Assembly: GCF_026222555.1 (NCBI RefSeq)
Contig: NZ_CP098511.1
Location: 787,501-851,500 of the forward strand
DNA from: Aquimarina sp. ERC-38
GTDB taxonomy: Bacteria > Bacteroidota > Bacteroidia > Flavobacteriales > Flavobacteriaceae
Length of the DNA stretch: 64,000 bases
Direction of reading: 5' to 3'
The first letter of the stretch is position 1. Each line of letters opens with the position of its first letter. The notes under the pieces were generated by a model. The model was not told the DNA's origin. It did no database searches and saw only the letters and a list, made by a program, of their open reading frames with translations. Shown piece by piece: positions 42,949 through 53,193 of the stretch. Position numbers and translations under genes: made by a program.

Positions 42949-44946
42949 TTAATCCCTAATTTTGACTTTAGAAACCCCATTTTCTGTAGTAATACTTATA
43001 GAAGAATTACCTTTAGAATTTTCTATGATCTCAAGTGCTTTTTGTTTATTGATCTTCTTTCTTTTGTAGTAAAACGTAGTATTTTTTTCTTCCATTCTAC
43101 TAATCATTGATTGATGATCACTTGCCATTCCGGATGCATGTCTTATTGCATGCATTGCTTTTGCTTTATGGTGTCTTGCTTCTATGGCCGCTTTCATAGC
43201 TTGCTTTCTAGCTTTTTGAGCAGCTTTTCTAGCATGCTTAGCTGCTTCTAACGCTGCTTCTCTGGCACGCATTCCTTCTTCTTTAGCCTCCATAGCATGT
43301 CTTCTTGCTTCTTGTGCCATTTCCATTGCATGCCTTCGCGTTTCTACCGCAGCTTCTCTTGAATGTATTCCCGCCTCCCGTGATGCTTCCATAGCACTTC
43401 TTGTAATTTCTTCTAGTTGCTCATCAGAAATAAGTTTTTGCTCATGTAAACGTTCCAAATTTTCTCCAATCTTTTCCATGGCTCTTTCTAAACTTCTTTC
43501 TATTTTATCATAGTCTACGCTACCCATTGCATTTTCAACAATTTCGTCCAGGTTGTCCGGTATGGCATCTATATCGCCTATGATCTGTATATCATCAATT
43601 TCAGGTGGCGTAGGAGGTTCCGGTAATTCTATATGCTCAACGCCGATAGATTCAGGAGCTTCCGGGGGTTCAGGTAAATTCATAGCTTCATTTTCCGCAA
43701 CCTTAGGCGGTACCGGTGGAGGTGTAGAAACTACGGGAGGTGATGGCAAAGAAACAGCTAAGTTATCATCAAAATTAACGTTGTCTATCCCAACTATTAA
43801 GGTTGAAGGGGCTTTGGTTTTTTTCTTTTGTTCTTCAGACATGGCATAATAAATACCCTTCATTTCTTCCACTTCTTCAAAACCTAAAGTCGTATTTCGG
43901 TTTTTCTTGGACTTTTTACTATACTTTTTGATCCATTTATGGTAGGTTTTAAAATCTTTTGGTGATACACCGTCTTGAAGCGGAATTTCTTTAATACTAG
44001 TTGCGCTAGCCTTAATTGCTTCAATACCTTCAGGAGGTATGACTTTTACGATTTCTTTTGCCTTCAAGCTTTCGGTAAAAAATAAAAAGCACAGAACCAA
44101 CATAGGGATCATGGCTAAAAGTCGTAAAACTGTTCGTTTTTTAGAAAAATGAGTGGTCATCATTTGTAATCTTTTTTTAGTTAATGAATAATTAAGGGAA
44201 TTGGACAAAGCAACCTGATAAGAATGCTCCGGATAGGTTACTAATAAGTCTATATAGCTTTTCAGCGAAAATTGATGTTTTAAAACACTTTGGTCAGCCA
44301 GAAATTCATGGTTTAACTTCATAGATTTTCTAAAGAATAGAAGAAAAGGATTGAACCAAAAAACAACCTGTAGAATTTCTAATAAAAGGATGTCCCAGGT
44401 GTGTCTTTGAACTACGTGTGTTTTTTCATGAAACCAGACTTCATCCGGAATTTGTTGCTTATAAAAATCTTTGTCCCATACGAAAATATAAGACAAAAAT
44501 GTAAATGGAACCGTAGGCTTTGCTAGTAAAACATTAGTGTGTCCAACATCCTTTTGTCTCTTATGATTTTTTATTTTCTTTCTTATACCAATCAGTGACC
44601 CAACAAACCTGCTTCCGAAGATTAAAACTCCAATCCAATATATATACCATACGTACTTTATCATTGAAAAATCAGTACTTTTACTTACCAGTTCCGTATT
44701 TTCCTCCGGTATTGACTGCATTTGACCTACGTTACTTTCTACTAAGGGTAATTGCTTGATAACAGGGGTTGCCTGTATATAAATAGTTTTAGGATAGGTA
44801 ATAGATACGGTAGGCAGGTAAAAAGAAAGTAGCAAACTCCCCAATAAGTAATACCTTTTAAACTGATGAAATTTTAGGTTTTCAAGGAATAATTTGTAAC
44901 ATCCCCAGAGTACTCCTAAACACAATATGCTTTTGATTACGTACAT
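42949..44946 (-). CDS. M56 (BlaR1/MecR1-like) membrane metallopeptidase
   Basis: 665 aa. Several N-terminal spans. The zinc motif H173-E174-K-T-H177 is in WFHEKTHVVQRHTWD, with the third ligand in LNHEFLADQSV. The last span is at about 273-292. The periplasmic half is unusual: a Pro-rich stretch (about 385-445) and then a long Ala/Arg/His helix (about 495-610, EAREAALEAAKHARKAA-type repeats). No penicillin-binding domain is present, so the signal is probably not a beta-lactam. It should inactivate its partner repressor, encoded by the overlapping upstream gene. Confidence 0.88.
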   Translation of the reverse strand: MYVIKSILCLGVLWGCYKLFLENLKFHQFKRYYLLGSLLLSFYLPTVSITYPKTIYIQATPVIKQLPLVESNVGQMQSIPEENTELVSKSTDFSMIKYVWYIYWIGVLIFGSRFVGSLIGIRKKIKNHKRQKDVGHTNVLLAKPTVPFTFLSYIFVWDKDFYKQQIPDEVWFHEKTHVVQRHTWDILLLEILQVVFWFNPFLLFFRKSMKLNHEFLADQSVLKHQFSLKSYIDLLVTYPEHSYQVALSNSLNYSLTKKRLQMMTTHFSKKRTVLRLLAMIPMLVLCFLFFTESLKAKEIVKVIPPEGIEAIKASATSIKEIPLQDGVSPKDFKTYHKWIKKYSKKSKKNRNTTLGFEEVEEMKGIYYAMSEEQKKKTKAPSTLIVGIDNVNFDDNLAVSLPSPPVVSTPPPVPPKVAENEAMNLPEPPEAPESIGVEHIELPEPPTPPEIDDIQIIGDIDAIPDNLDEIVENAMGSVDYDKIERSLERAMEKIGENLERLHEQKLISDEQLEEITRSAMEASREAGIHSREAAVETRRHAMEMAQEARRHAMEAKEEGMRAREAALEAAKHARKAAQKARKQAMKAAIEARHHKAKAMHAIRHASGMASDHQSMISRMEEKNTTFYYKRKKINKQKALEIIENSKGNSSISITTENGVSKVKIRD

Positions 44947-45317
44947 TACTTTTTCTTTTTTTCTATGGCGGAATCAACGATTTTTTTTAACTCTTGTAGT
45001 TCATCTTCAGAAAGATCGGTTTCAGTAGTAAAAAAAGAGGCAAATTGTGAAGCAGAATTATTAAAAAAGTTTTTAATCAGTCCGTTTACATGTTTTGAAA
45101 AATAATCGGATTTTTTTACCATAGGATAATATTCCCTTGATTTTCCAAAAGTAGTATAACCTACAAAACCCTTATCGCTCATTCTTTTTAGTAGCGTAGC
45201 AATAGTAGTGGTTGCCGGTTTAGGTTCGTCATAAGCATCCAGAAGGTCTTTCATAAAAGCTTTTTCCTTTTTCCAAAGGAGTTTCATTAATTTTTCTTCC
45301 GTTTTAGATAATTGCAT
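44946..45317 (-). CDS. BlaI/MecI/CopY-family repressor
   Basis: 123 aa. Winged helix: LSKTEEKLMKLLWKKEKAF, then TTIATLLKRMSDKGFVGYTT. A helical dimerisation tail ends in basic KKKK. It sits upstream of the M56 peptidase with a one-base overlap. The dyad TCTACA-AA-TGTAGA at 45342-45355, 25 bp before the start, has the TACA-N2-TGTA core of BlaI operators, so the pair is probably autoregulated. Confidence 0.92.
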   Translation of the reverse strand: MQLSKTEEKLMKLLWKKEKAFMKDLLDAYDEPKPATTTIATLLKRMSDKGFVGYTTFGKSREYYPMVKKSDYFSKHVNGLIKNFFNNSASQFASFFTTETDLSEDELQELKKIVDSAIEKKKK

Positions 45318-45341
45318 TTGCTCTACATTCTTAGAATTAAC

Positions 45342-45355
45342 TCTACAAATGTAGA
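45342..45355 (-). promoter_or_regulatory. BlaI-type operator
   Basis: TCTACAAATGTAGA: TACA-N2-TGTA core in symmetrical flanks. A second half-site CTCTACATTC lies at 45321-45330, next to an 11-bp dyad ATTCTTAGAAT. Location in the leader of the repressor gene supports autoregulation. Confidence 0.65.
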
Positions 45356-45718
45356 ATTAAAAATGGAATAAACAAATTAATCCCCTATTTTTATTTTGTG
45401 AAGTTTACTTTTTAGGTAATGGACAAATAGTTAATTAGATATACCAATTAAAGGTAACACTCTATTTTTTAGGGTACTAAATAATTAGATTAACTATCAG
45501 TGTCCGGTAATATTACATAAAATTCATAAAGCATACTAAAATAAGGTGATCCCAAACTTTATAGTATTCGAAGGCTAAATTTTTTTACTTTTTAAAAGCA
45601 ATTTGTTTTTTAACGTGAATAATCTTATTAAATCGATTTTCAACATTATGATACTTAGTCTTGATTCTTGGTTCTAGAAGCGATAGCGATCTTGATTCTT
45701 TAACAGATAACAATCAAC
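45356..45718. repeat. Intergenic region with dispersed repeat fragment
   Basis: The region between the repressor operator and the M20 peptidase is AT-rich. At 45655-45705 it holds a sequence related to bases 8-45 of this window (TCTTGATTC, AGCGATAGCGATC). No gene seen. Confidence 0.4.
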
Positions 45719-47119
45719 CTATCCCCCTACTTCCTGATACAAAGCCGTAAAATACTGATAGAAATAAGGAATGGTTTCTATACCTTTTAAATAGTTCCAA
45801 ACCCCAAAATGTTCATTAGGTGAATGAATCGCATCACTATTAAGGCCAAATCCCATTAATATGGTTTTACTTTCTAATTCTTTTTCAAAAAGAGCAACGA
45901 TTGGAATACTTCCCCCGCTTCGTTGCGGAACGGGTTCTTTACCAAATGTGGTCTGATATGCTTTATGCGCTGCCTGATACCCAATATGATCTAATGGAGT
46001 AACGTACCCTTGCCCACCATGATGTGGAGTTACTTTTACCTTAACCGCATCGGGAGCTATGTTTTTAAAATGTTCTGTAAATAACTTGGTAATTTCTTTC
46101 CAGTCCTGATTAGGAACCAGGCGCATCGATATTTTTGCATACGCCTTGCTTGGGATTACCGTTTTGGCACCCTCACCCGTATATCCACCCCAGATACCGT
46201 TTACGTCTAAGGTAGGCCTAATAGCATTACGCTCATTGGTTGTATAGCCTTTCTCTCCGTAAACTACATTAATCTGCAAGGCTTCCTTATATTTTTGTAG
46301 GTCAAAAGGTGCCTTTGCCATAACAGATCGTTCTTCTTCTGACAGTACTATGACCTTATCGTAAAATCCGGGTATGGTAATGCTATTATTCTCATCATGA
46401 AGGGATGCAATCATTTTAGTTAAAATATTAATAGGATTGGCAACAGCTCCCCCGTACAACCCACTGTGTAAATCCCGGTTAGGACCAGTAACTTCTACTT
46501 CTACATAACTTAAACCGCGCAACCCGGTGGTGATGGACGGAATATCTTTGGCAATCATTCCGGTATCGCTGATCAAAATCACATCATTTGCCAGCTTTTT
46601 TTTATTTGCTTTTACAAACGTGTCCAGGTTAGAGCTCCCTACTTCTTCTTCACCCTCAATCATAAATTTTATGTTGCAGGGTAGTTGATTCGTTTCAACC
46701 ATAAATTCAAATGCCTTTACGTGCATGTAGAGTTGCCCTTTATCATCGCAAGCACCTCGAGCGTATATAGCACCATCAGGGTGTTTCTCCGTATTTTTAA
46801 TAATCGGTTCAAAAGGAGGATGATCCCATAAATCCAAAGGATCCGGAGGTTGCACATCATAATGTCCGTATATCAATACGGTAGGTAAATGAGGTGCTAC
46901 TATCTTTTCACCATAAACAATCGGATGACCTTTAGTAGAATGAATTTCGACCAAATCGCAACCTGCTTTTTGCAATGATTGTTCTACCGCCCCAGCCATG
47001 CTAATCAAATCTTGATGATATGCTTTATCAGCACTGATAGAAGGAACTTTTAGTAATTCAAAAAGTTCTTTTATAAAACGATCTTTATGTAAATCTATAT
47101 ACGAATCAACACTTTTCAT
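45719..47119 (-). CDS. M20 family dipeptidase
   Basis: 466 aa, no signal peptide. Conserved M20 features: YGHYDVQPPDP (metal His and Asp), YARGACDDKG (bridging Asp), FMIEGEEEVGSSN (catalytic Glu and metal Glu), VISDTGM and C-terminal NSDAIHSPNEHFG (last metal His). The length and order match carnosinase-like cytosolic nonspecific dipeptidases. It should cleave dipeptides in the cytoplasm. Monocistronic. Confidence 0.93.
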   Translation of the reverse strand: MKSVDSYIDLHKDRFIKELFELLKVPSISADKAYHQDLISMAGAVEQSLQKAGCDLVEIHSTKGHPIVYGEKIVAPHLPTVLIYGHYDVQPPDPLDLWDHPPFEPIIKNTEKHPDGAIYARGACDDKGQLYMHVKAFEFMVETNQLPCNIKFMIEGEEEVGSSNLDTFVKANKKKLANDVILISDTGMIAKDIPSITTGLRGLSYVEVEVTGPNRDLHSGLYGGAVANPINILTKMIASLHDENNSITIPGFYDKVIVLSEEERSVMAKAPFDLQKYKEALQINVVYGEKGYTTNERNAIRPTLDVNGIWGGYTGEGAKTVIPSKAYAKISMRLVPNQDWKEITKLFTEHFKNIAPDAVKVKVTPHHGGQGYVTPLDHIGYQAAHKAYQTTFGKEPVPQRSGGSIPIVALFEKELESKTILMGFGLNSDAIHSPNEHFGVWNYLKGIETIPYFYQYFTALYQEVGG

Positions 47120-47714
47120 ATTTAAACGCTTAAGCTGGTAAAATAGTAAAGTTTTACAGTAAATAATTTGATTTAATACTAAAAAATAGGTTTGGAGATA
47201 AAGTGAATTCCTTTAGCATGATAGTTAGTACTTTACTAATAAAGTAGTTGATGCCATTTATAGTAGTTGTAAAAAACAAATTTTAAGGTAAACCTTATGA
47301 TTCGATATTACTTAATTTAAATTTTTTGTTATAATTTTAATAATTGTCTCCCTTACTTACATAATTTTTAATAAAAATTACAAATGAAAATGGTAATTCA
47401 TTAATTAACAATACTTTAATAATTACACACTTCTGAAATATAAAAAATAGGTTAATTTTAAGCCAAACACACAGATAATAAACTCTAAGAAACCTATGTT
47501 AGCCCACCAATACCTTTTGATCTCACCGTATTCTTTTTTACAACCTCATAAAAGCAGATTAAATCTGTAATTATTTGATTTTAAAAAGAGTAAATTACCC
47601 CAGACATTTTAATTAGTAATACGATCTTAAGCTGGGCTTATAGGAAATTAGCATCTTATTTTGTTTGTTGTACGTTCGTATTTAACATATTTATATTAAT
47701 ATAATTTTTTCACA
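47120..47714. other. Intergenic region upstream of the first 1683-aa protein
   Basis: 595 bases, very AT-rich. It holds the divergent promoters of the M20 peptidase and the T9SS metalloprotease. I can support no open frame, strong hairpin or repeat. Confidence 0.4.
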
Positions 47715-50700
47715 ATGAATCAAAACTTCTATTTAGGTAGTTTATTAAGAACTACACAATTTTTAAAACGATGGGGACTTCTCCTGTTACTAATTTCATC
47801 CTTTTCATATGTTGTAAAAGCACAACAAATGCGGATTGAACCCGGAGTTATTGTAACTTGTCCGGCAGATTTTGAAGCAAAGCATACTAAACATGGAATT
47901 CCTGAAATCCCTAATCCGGAGTTTAGGACAAAAATGAAGAAAAACGCTACTGCTGAATTTATTGTGACTTTTGGACCGGGAGCTTTAGCAAATCCGGAGG
48001 CCCAGGCTGCTTTTGAGTTTGCGCTGGATATTTGGGCAAATGAAATTGTTTCTTCAGTACCGATTCGGGTAACTGCTGATTTTGCTAGCTTTGCAAACCC
48101 TAGAACATTAGCGGCGGCAGGACCGACTTATGTAGTTGATAATTTTCCTAACGCCCCTGTGCCGGATGTTATTTACCCTGCTGCTTTAGCTAATGCCATA
48201 GCTGGTGAAGTATTAGATCCTAATCAAACCTCTGAATTTCGAGTAAGTTTGGGAGATGCCTTTAACTGGTATTTTGGGACCGATGGGAATCCCGGTCCGG
48301 GACAATTTGATTTTGTTACAGTTGCTCTACATGAGATAGGTCATGGTCTTGGATTTGTAAGCATAGATAATGTTGCTGGCGGAGTTGGTAGATTGTTCCC
48401 TACTAATCTTCCGAATTATGCAATCTTTTCTGAGTTTACGGTGAATGGTGACGGAGAACGTATTACCTCATTCCCTACCCCTTCAACTGAACTAGGTGAT
48501 CAACTTACTTCAAATGACCTTTTTATTGATGGTCCTTTAACGGTAGCAGCACTTGGGGGTAACCCAGCTAAAATTTTTGCGCCTAACCCGTACCAAGGCG
48601 GATCGAGTATTTCACATTGGGATGAAGCTACCTTCCCGGCAGGAGACCCTAATTCTTTAATGTCTCCTCAAGTAGGCCAGCAAGAGTCTAACTTTGATAT
48701 TGGTGCTATTACCCGTGGTTTCTTTCGCGATATGGGATGGGTCGTAAATGATGTTGTAATACCGCCACTATCAGTAGATCCTGATATGATTGAAGAAGAA
48801 CTTTTTGTAGGTGAAGAGTTGCTCACATCAATTGCCCTAACCAATCAATCAGAAGAAACCCTTCAAGTTACAGGAAGTATTAAAAACGGAAGTTCATTTA
48901 TAGATTTTACCGATGATCCGATGATTGAAATTGCTGCCTCAACTACGGATAGCCTACAGGTAACCTTAAATACTACAAATGCTGTAAAAGGAATAGTAAA
49001 TGATACTATCGTACTTACCATATCTGGTATTGATGATCCTTTAGAAATACCAGTATCCCTTAGAATTCTGGACGGTACTGAAGCTCCGATCATTTCCGTT
49101 GACCCGGAATCCTTTGAAGAGACACTTATACAAAACACCGTACTTGTTAAAGACTTAACTATACAAAATCAGGGGGACGCACCTTTAACCTTTAATATTT
49201 CGGTTCAAGATGAAGATGGAATCGATGTATTTCCATCACAGGTAGCAAAAACCCAGTCTTTTATAAAAGAGAACGGATTTCAAAAAGTTACCCTGAACCA
49301 GCAGACAAGTGGTAATTCTATGACGAAAATGGTAGCTCCATCATCAAATAGTATGAATCAGATTGCTACTAGTTTATATGCAACTGATTTTGAAGATTTT
49401 ACACCAGGAAATATCAATGGTCAAATGGGTTGGTTAAGCCGGTTTGACGATAACTGGATAATAAGTGATGAAAATGCTAAGGAAGGTTCACTCCATTTCA
49501 GGGGTATATCAGATGGACTTGGTACAAGACTCGGTGCTATTCCTTTGGCTGTAAGCCCAATAGTCACACCTTTTGACGATTTATACACTGCTTTCTCTGC
49601 GGATATTAACATTAATAGTGGAGGAAATACATGGGAGGTTATACCACAAAGTGTAGCTGAACAACTTATAGTAACTAGTGTAATATTTAATCCTGATAAT
49701 ACGATTGATATTCTAAACAACGACGGAGCTGATGGAGAATTGATACGTATTCCTCAAACTACTCCCGAAGGTTATTTTAAACTTTTAATTGAAGTATCAG
49801 GACCACGTAATGAGTTCCAGGTATTTTTTGATGATGAGTTAGTATTTACCGGCATCCCTTTTGCTTCTTTTATCGACCAGGTTGCCTTAATATCAGATAT
49901 GATAGAAGAGGGAGGAACCTTAGATATGGATAATGTAGAAATTACTGATTTCAATGAGGATGCTTTTTTCGTTTCAGTTGCCCCTGAAGCTGGAAGTGTT
50001 GCTATACAGGATTCTACTACGGTAAATGTAATCTTTAATAGTAGAGACTTAGACCCTGGTACCTATATGGCAAATTTAGAAGTAACCAGTAATGACGCTG
50101 ATAATAGTCCTATTGACATTCCTATTACAATGACAGTAGTTAAGCCTCCTACTATTAGTGTAAGCCCTGATTCTTTAAGCGTGGCAATTAACGTTGAGAC
50201 GGACAATCCGGCAATTAAAACAGAAATTCTAACCATCACTAATTCCGGTCAAAGTCCTTTAGAATACAATGCAGCTATTGGTGAAAGTGATGTTCAATTT
50301 GCTGCCATGGCTGAAAAATCAAATAAAATTCTTAGCCAGTTAAACCTCAAAGATTATGGTGTGGGTAGTACAGGAAATGCCACGTTACGTAAAAGTAATA
50401 CTACTTCTTCACCCGTCGCAAATTTAGAATTAAAGAATCTGGAAGAAATTACAGATAGTATATTTTATGATTCCGGTGTAAATGTCACTTCTACTTTTGT
50501 AGGTAGTGATGATGCGACAAGAGCATCTTCTACCGCTGTACGTTTTGACGTAGAGGAATTTTTTACCTTAACAGCTATTCGCAACGCGTTTAGAACTGAA
50601 GATGTAGAAGAACCCGTTGTTATTTTAGAAATTTATAAAGGCGGAACCAATCCTAACGAGGGAGAATTACTACTTACGCAAGCCGTAGAACAAACAAGTG

Positions 50701-52766
50701 AAGAGGGGATATTTGCGCTGGAAGAACTGATAGAATCCTTACAATTTAAGGCTGGCGAAAGTTTTTGGGTAGTTCATAAGTATCCGGTTGGCATTTTATT
50801 TCCGGCAGGTTTTGACGAGAATGGTATGCAAAGAGAAGGTGCTAATCTCTTTAGTCTTAATGGTGGAACTGACTGGGATATTGAAGTTCCCGATGATTTC
50901 ATTTTCTTAAACAGGGCTTTAGGTACTACAATTCCACCAGCAGTACTTGTAGAACCTGCTAACGGGACTGTGGCGCCGGGCGCTACAGAAGAAGTTACGG
51001 TTACTTTTAACGCTACTGGACTTGCAAACGGCACCTATAATACTCCTATAGGAATTACTAGTAATGATCCGGTTACCCCTGAAGTAATAGTTCCAACTAC
51101 CCTTGAGGTTACAGGACAAACTAATAATATTGTCGTAGAAGAAGAAGTCTTGTTTTACAACAATGTATTTGTAGGAAATCAAGCTCGCCAAACCGTAACT
51201 ATTATTAATGACGGGTTAGGAACACTTACTATTGCAGAAATAAGTACGGATAATGATGATTTTACGGTTTTTAGAGAGAGCGCTGTCATTGGTGCAAAAG
51301 ATTCTCTATCTGTTACGGTTACCTTTAATCCAAGCAGTGTAGGAAGCATCAACGGAATTCTATCTATTATAAGTGATGATGCGGATACCCCCCTCGTAGA
51401 AGTAATTTTAAACGGAGTAGGTGAAGAACCATCTGTAGCCGTTTTATCACCGGATCGTATAGAAGAAACACTTGAATCCGGAAGTACGACCACCAGCACG
51501 GTAACCTTATCTAATGAAGGAAACACTCCGTTAGTCTACTCATTTCCGGAGGTAGCTGCAGCTAACTTATTAAGTACTCCTGGTATTGTATTAAATAATA
51601 CGAGTTATATCAATTACGCTACAACTAACGAAACAAAAGGAGCTGTTGATTCTCGCGCAGGCCATAACGTTATATTAGGAGCTGGTAGAGATGATGCTTT
51701 TGGATATAGATGGATTGATAATAATGAGATAGGAGGTCCTGTATATAATTTTCAAGATATTACTTCCACTGGGGAAGATATTACTCTTGATGTGGGTGGA
51801 GACGATACTTTTAATGCTCCTTTAAATTTTTCTTTTGAATTTTACGGCACTATGTATACTAACGTAAATGTACATGCAAATGGTTTTCTATCTTTTAACA
51901 CAATAGAAACCGATTCTTTTATAAATCGTCAGATACCGGTTGATGATGCTGAAAATAACATCATTTCTGTACTATGGGATGATCTTGAACCTTTAGAGGG
52001 TGAAGGTTCTGTCCATTATCAAAGTTTTGAAGATAGGCTTATTGTACAATGGACTAATACACCACGCTTCTTTTTTCCTCTAGAGGAAACAGTAACGTTT
52101 CAGGTTGTTTTGTATAGTGATGGAAATATAGATATGTTTTATCAGGATGTGAGTACTGCAAGCTTCCGGAATAGTACCACAGTCGGTATTGAAAATGCAG
52201 ACGGATCAGATGGAATACAAGTTGCTTTTAATACGGATTATATTGAAAACGGACTTGCCGTTAGATTTATTAAACCGGCTCTCGACCTTACCCCTTTTAT
52301 TACTGAGATTGATAATATCTCAGGGGTGATAGCTGTAAACCGTTCCAGAAACTTTGAAGTTACCCTGGATGCTACTAACCTAACTGAGGGCGTTTATTTT
52401 GATGAATTAAGAGCCTCAACAAATTCCATAGATAAATCCCGAAGTACAGTACTTTTTGAACTAACAGTCGTAGAAGATGTTCTATCGGTAGATACAAATG
52501 TTTTAACGGGGAATGCAGGTTTTACGGTAAATAATCCGGTATCAGAATTAGCTAAATATCAAATTGGCACTCAGAAAAGTAATGCCTTACAGTTATCGTT
52601 AATGACTTTAACTGGTCAACAGGTGTATGGGGCTAAAGATTTTACCATAGATGCTTCCGGAAAAGGTTCTCTTGATGTTTCTGCACTTTCTAAAGGTATT
52701 TATTTATTAATCTTATCAGATGCTGATAAAAATGTACTGGGACAAAGAAAAATCGTAAAGAAATAA
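47715..52766 (+). CDS. Large T9SS-secreted leishmanolysin-like metalloprotease, paralogue 1
   Basis: 1683 aa with a signal peptide (ending VKAQ). The protease domain at about 45-345 has H206-E-I-G-H210-GLGF, but no third His at the usual +6 position. A distant H301 in ISHWDEATF followed by NSLMSP (M316) reproduces the split metzincin site and Met-turn of peptidase family M8. Afterwards come choice-of-anchor/Ig-like repeats with TVNVIFNSRDLDPGTYMANL and VTVTFNATGLANGTYNTPI-type motifs, and a jelly-roll insertion near 560-740. A NIDO-like module is near 1360-1520. A T9SS sorting domain occupies the last 80 or so residues. It is likely an extracellular protease or adhesin. Confidence 0.75.
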   Translation: MNQNFYLGSLLRTTQFLKRWGLLLLLISSFSYVVKAQQMRIEPGVIVTCPADFEAKHTKHGIPEIPNPEFRTKMKKNATAEFIVTFGPGALANPEAQAAFEFALDIWANEIVSSVPIRVTADFASFANPRTLAAAGPTYVVDNFPNAPVPDVIYPAALANAIAGEVLDPNQTSEFRVSLGDAFNWYFGTDGNPGPGQFDFVTVALHEIGHGLGFVSIDNVAGGVGRLFPTNLPNYAIFSEFTVNGDGERITSFPTPSTELGDQLTSNDLFIDGPLTVAALGGNPAKIFAPNPYQGGSSISHWDEATFPAGDPNSLMSPQVGQQESNFDIGAITRGFFRDMGWVVNDVVIPPLSVDPDMIEEELFVGEELLTSIALTNQSEETLQVTGSIKNGSSFIDFTDDPMIEIAASTTDSLQVTLNTTNAVKGIVNDTIVLTISGIDDPLEIPVSLRILDGTEAPIISVDPESFEETLIQNTVLVKDLTIQNQGDAPLTFNISVQDEDGIDVFPSQVAKTQSFIKENGFQKVTLNQQTSGNSMTKMVAPSSNSMNQIATSLYATDFEDFTPGNINGQMGWLSRFDDNWIISDENAKEGSLHFRGISDGLGTRLGAIPLAVSPIVTPFDDLYTAFSADININSGGNTWEVIPQSVAEQLIVTSVIFNPDNTIDILNNDGADGELIRIPQTTPEGYFKLLIEVSGPRNEFQVFFDDELVFTGIPFASFIDQVALISDMIEEGGTLDMDNVEITDFNEDAFFVSVAPEAGSVAIQDSTTVNVIFNSRDLDPGTYMANLEVTSNDADNSPIDIPITMTVVKPPTISVSPDSLSVAINVETDNPAIKTEILTITNSGQSPLEYNAAIGESDVQFAAMAEKSNKILSQLNLKDYGVGSTGNATLRKSNTTSSPVANLELKNLEEITDSIFYDSGVNVTSTFVGSDDATRASSTAVRFDVEEFFTLTAIRNAFRTEDVEEPVVILEIYKGGTNPNEGELLLTQAVEQTSEEGIFALEELIESLQFKAGESFWVVHKYPVGILFPAGFDENGMQREGANLFSLNGGTDWDIEVPDDFIFLNRALGTTIPPAVLVEPANGTVAPGATEEVTVTFNATGLANGTYNTPIGITSNDPVTPEVIVPTTLEVTGQTNNIVVEEEVLFYNNVFVGNQARQTVTIINDGLGTLTIAEISTDNDDFTVFRESAVIGAKDSLSVTVTFNPSSVGSINGILSIISDDADTPLVEVILNGVGEEPSVAVLSPDRIEETLESGSTTTSTVTLSNEGNTPLVYSFPEVAAANLLSTPGIVLNNTSYINYATTNETKGAVDSRAGHNVILGAGRDDAFGYRWIDNNEIGGPVYNFQDITSTGEDITLDVGGDDTFNAPLNFSFEFYGTMYTNVNVHANGFLSFNTIETDSFINRQIPVDDAENNIISVLWDDLEPLEGEGSVHYQSFEDRLIVQWTNTPRFFFPLEETVTFQVVLYSDGNIDMFYQDVSTASFRNSTTVGIENADGSDGIQVAFNTDYIENGLAVRFIKPALDLTPFITEIDNISGVIAVNRSRNFEVTLDATNLTEGVYFDELRASTNSIDKSRSTVLFELTVVEDVLSVDTNVLTGNAGFTVNNPVSELAKYQIGTQKSNALQLSLMTLTGQQVYGAKDFTIDASGKGSLDVSALSKGIYLLILSDADKNVLGQRKIVKK

Positions 52767-52803
52767 GAAAATAAGAATTCTTAGTACAGCTCTTATACTA
52801 CAG

Positions 52804-52841
52804 AAAAAGCCACTTTGTTACTCTAAACAAAGTGGCTTTTT
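52804..52841 (+). terminator. Terminator of the first 1683-aa gene
   Basis: AAAAAGCCACTTTGTT pairs with AACAAAGTGGCTTTTT around a 6-base loop, 38 bases after the stop codon. Confidence 0.9.
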
Positions 52842-53193
52842 ACTTATTTCAAATGTGAATATTAAATCGTAAAAGTTTAATTAACAATACTTTAATATCA
52901 CTAAATTGTTGAAATATTAAAATTCCTTTACATTTAAAGCAAAGCACAAATTTGACAATTTCTAAAACTCTTTATATGGTTTACCCTACTTATTTAGCTA
53001 CAAGTACTACTAAAATATTTTGTACCAATTAATTGATAAATATTAATTGGTCTGACTTTAATGTAGTAACTACTCCCCTCCTCTTTTAGATTACTGCATT
53101 CTTCTTATGTACAATTATGCAATGATAAGGTATTACCTTATCTGGTATCTACTATTCTATATACCCGCTACTTACTAACTTAAATTAAACACC
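52842..53193. other. Intergenic region between the 1683-aa paralogues
   Basis: 352 bases, AT-rich, presumably with the promoter of the second paralogue. TTAATTAACAATACTTTAAT near 52877-52896 is also present near 47401-47420, in front of the first paralogue (as TTAATTAACAATACTTTAAT), so part of the leader was duplicated with the gene. Confidence 0.5.
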
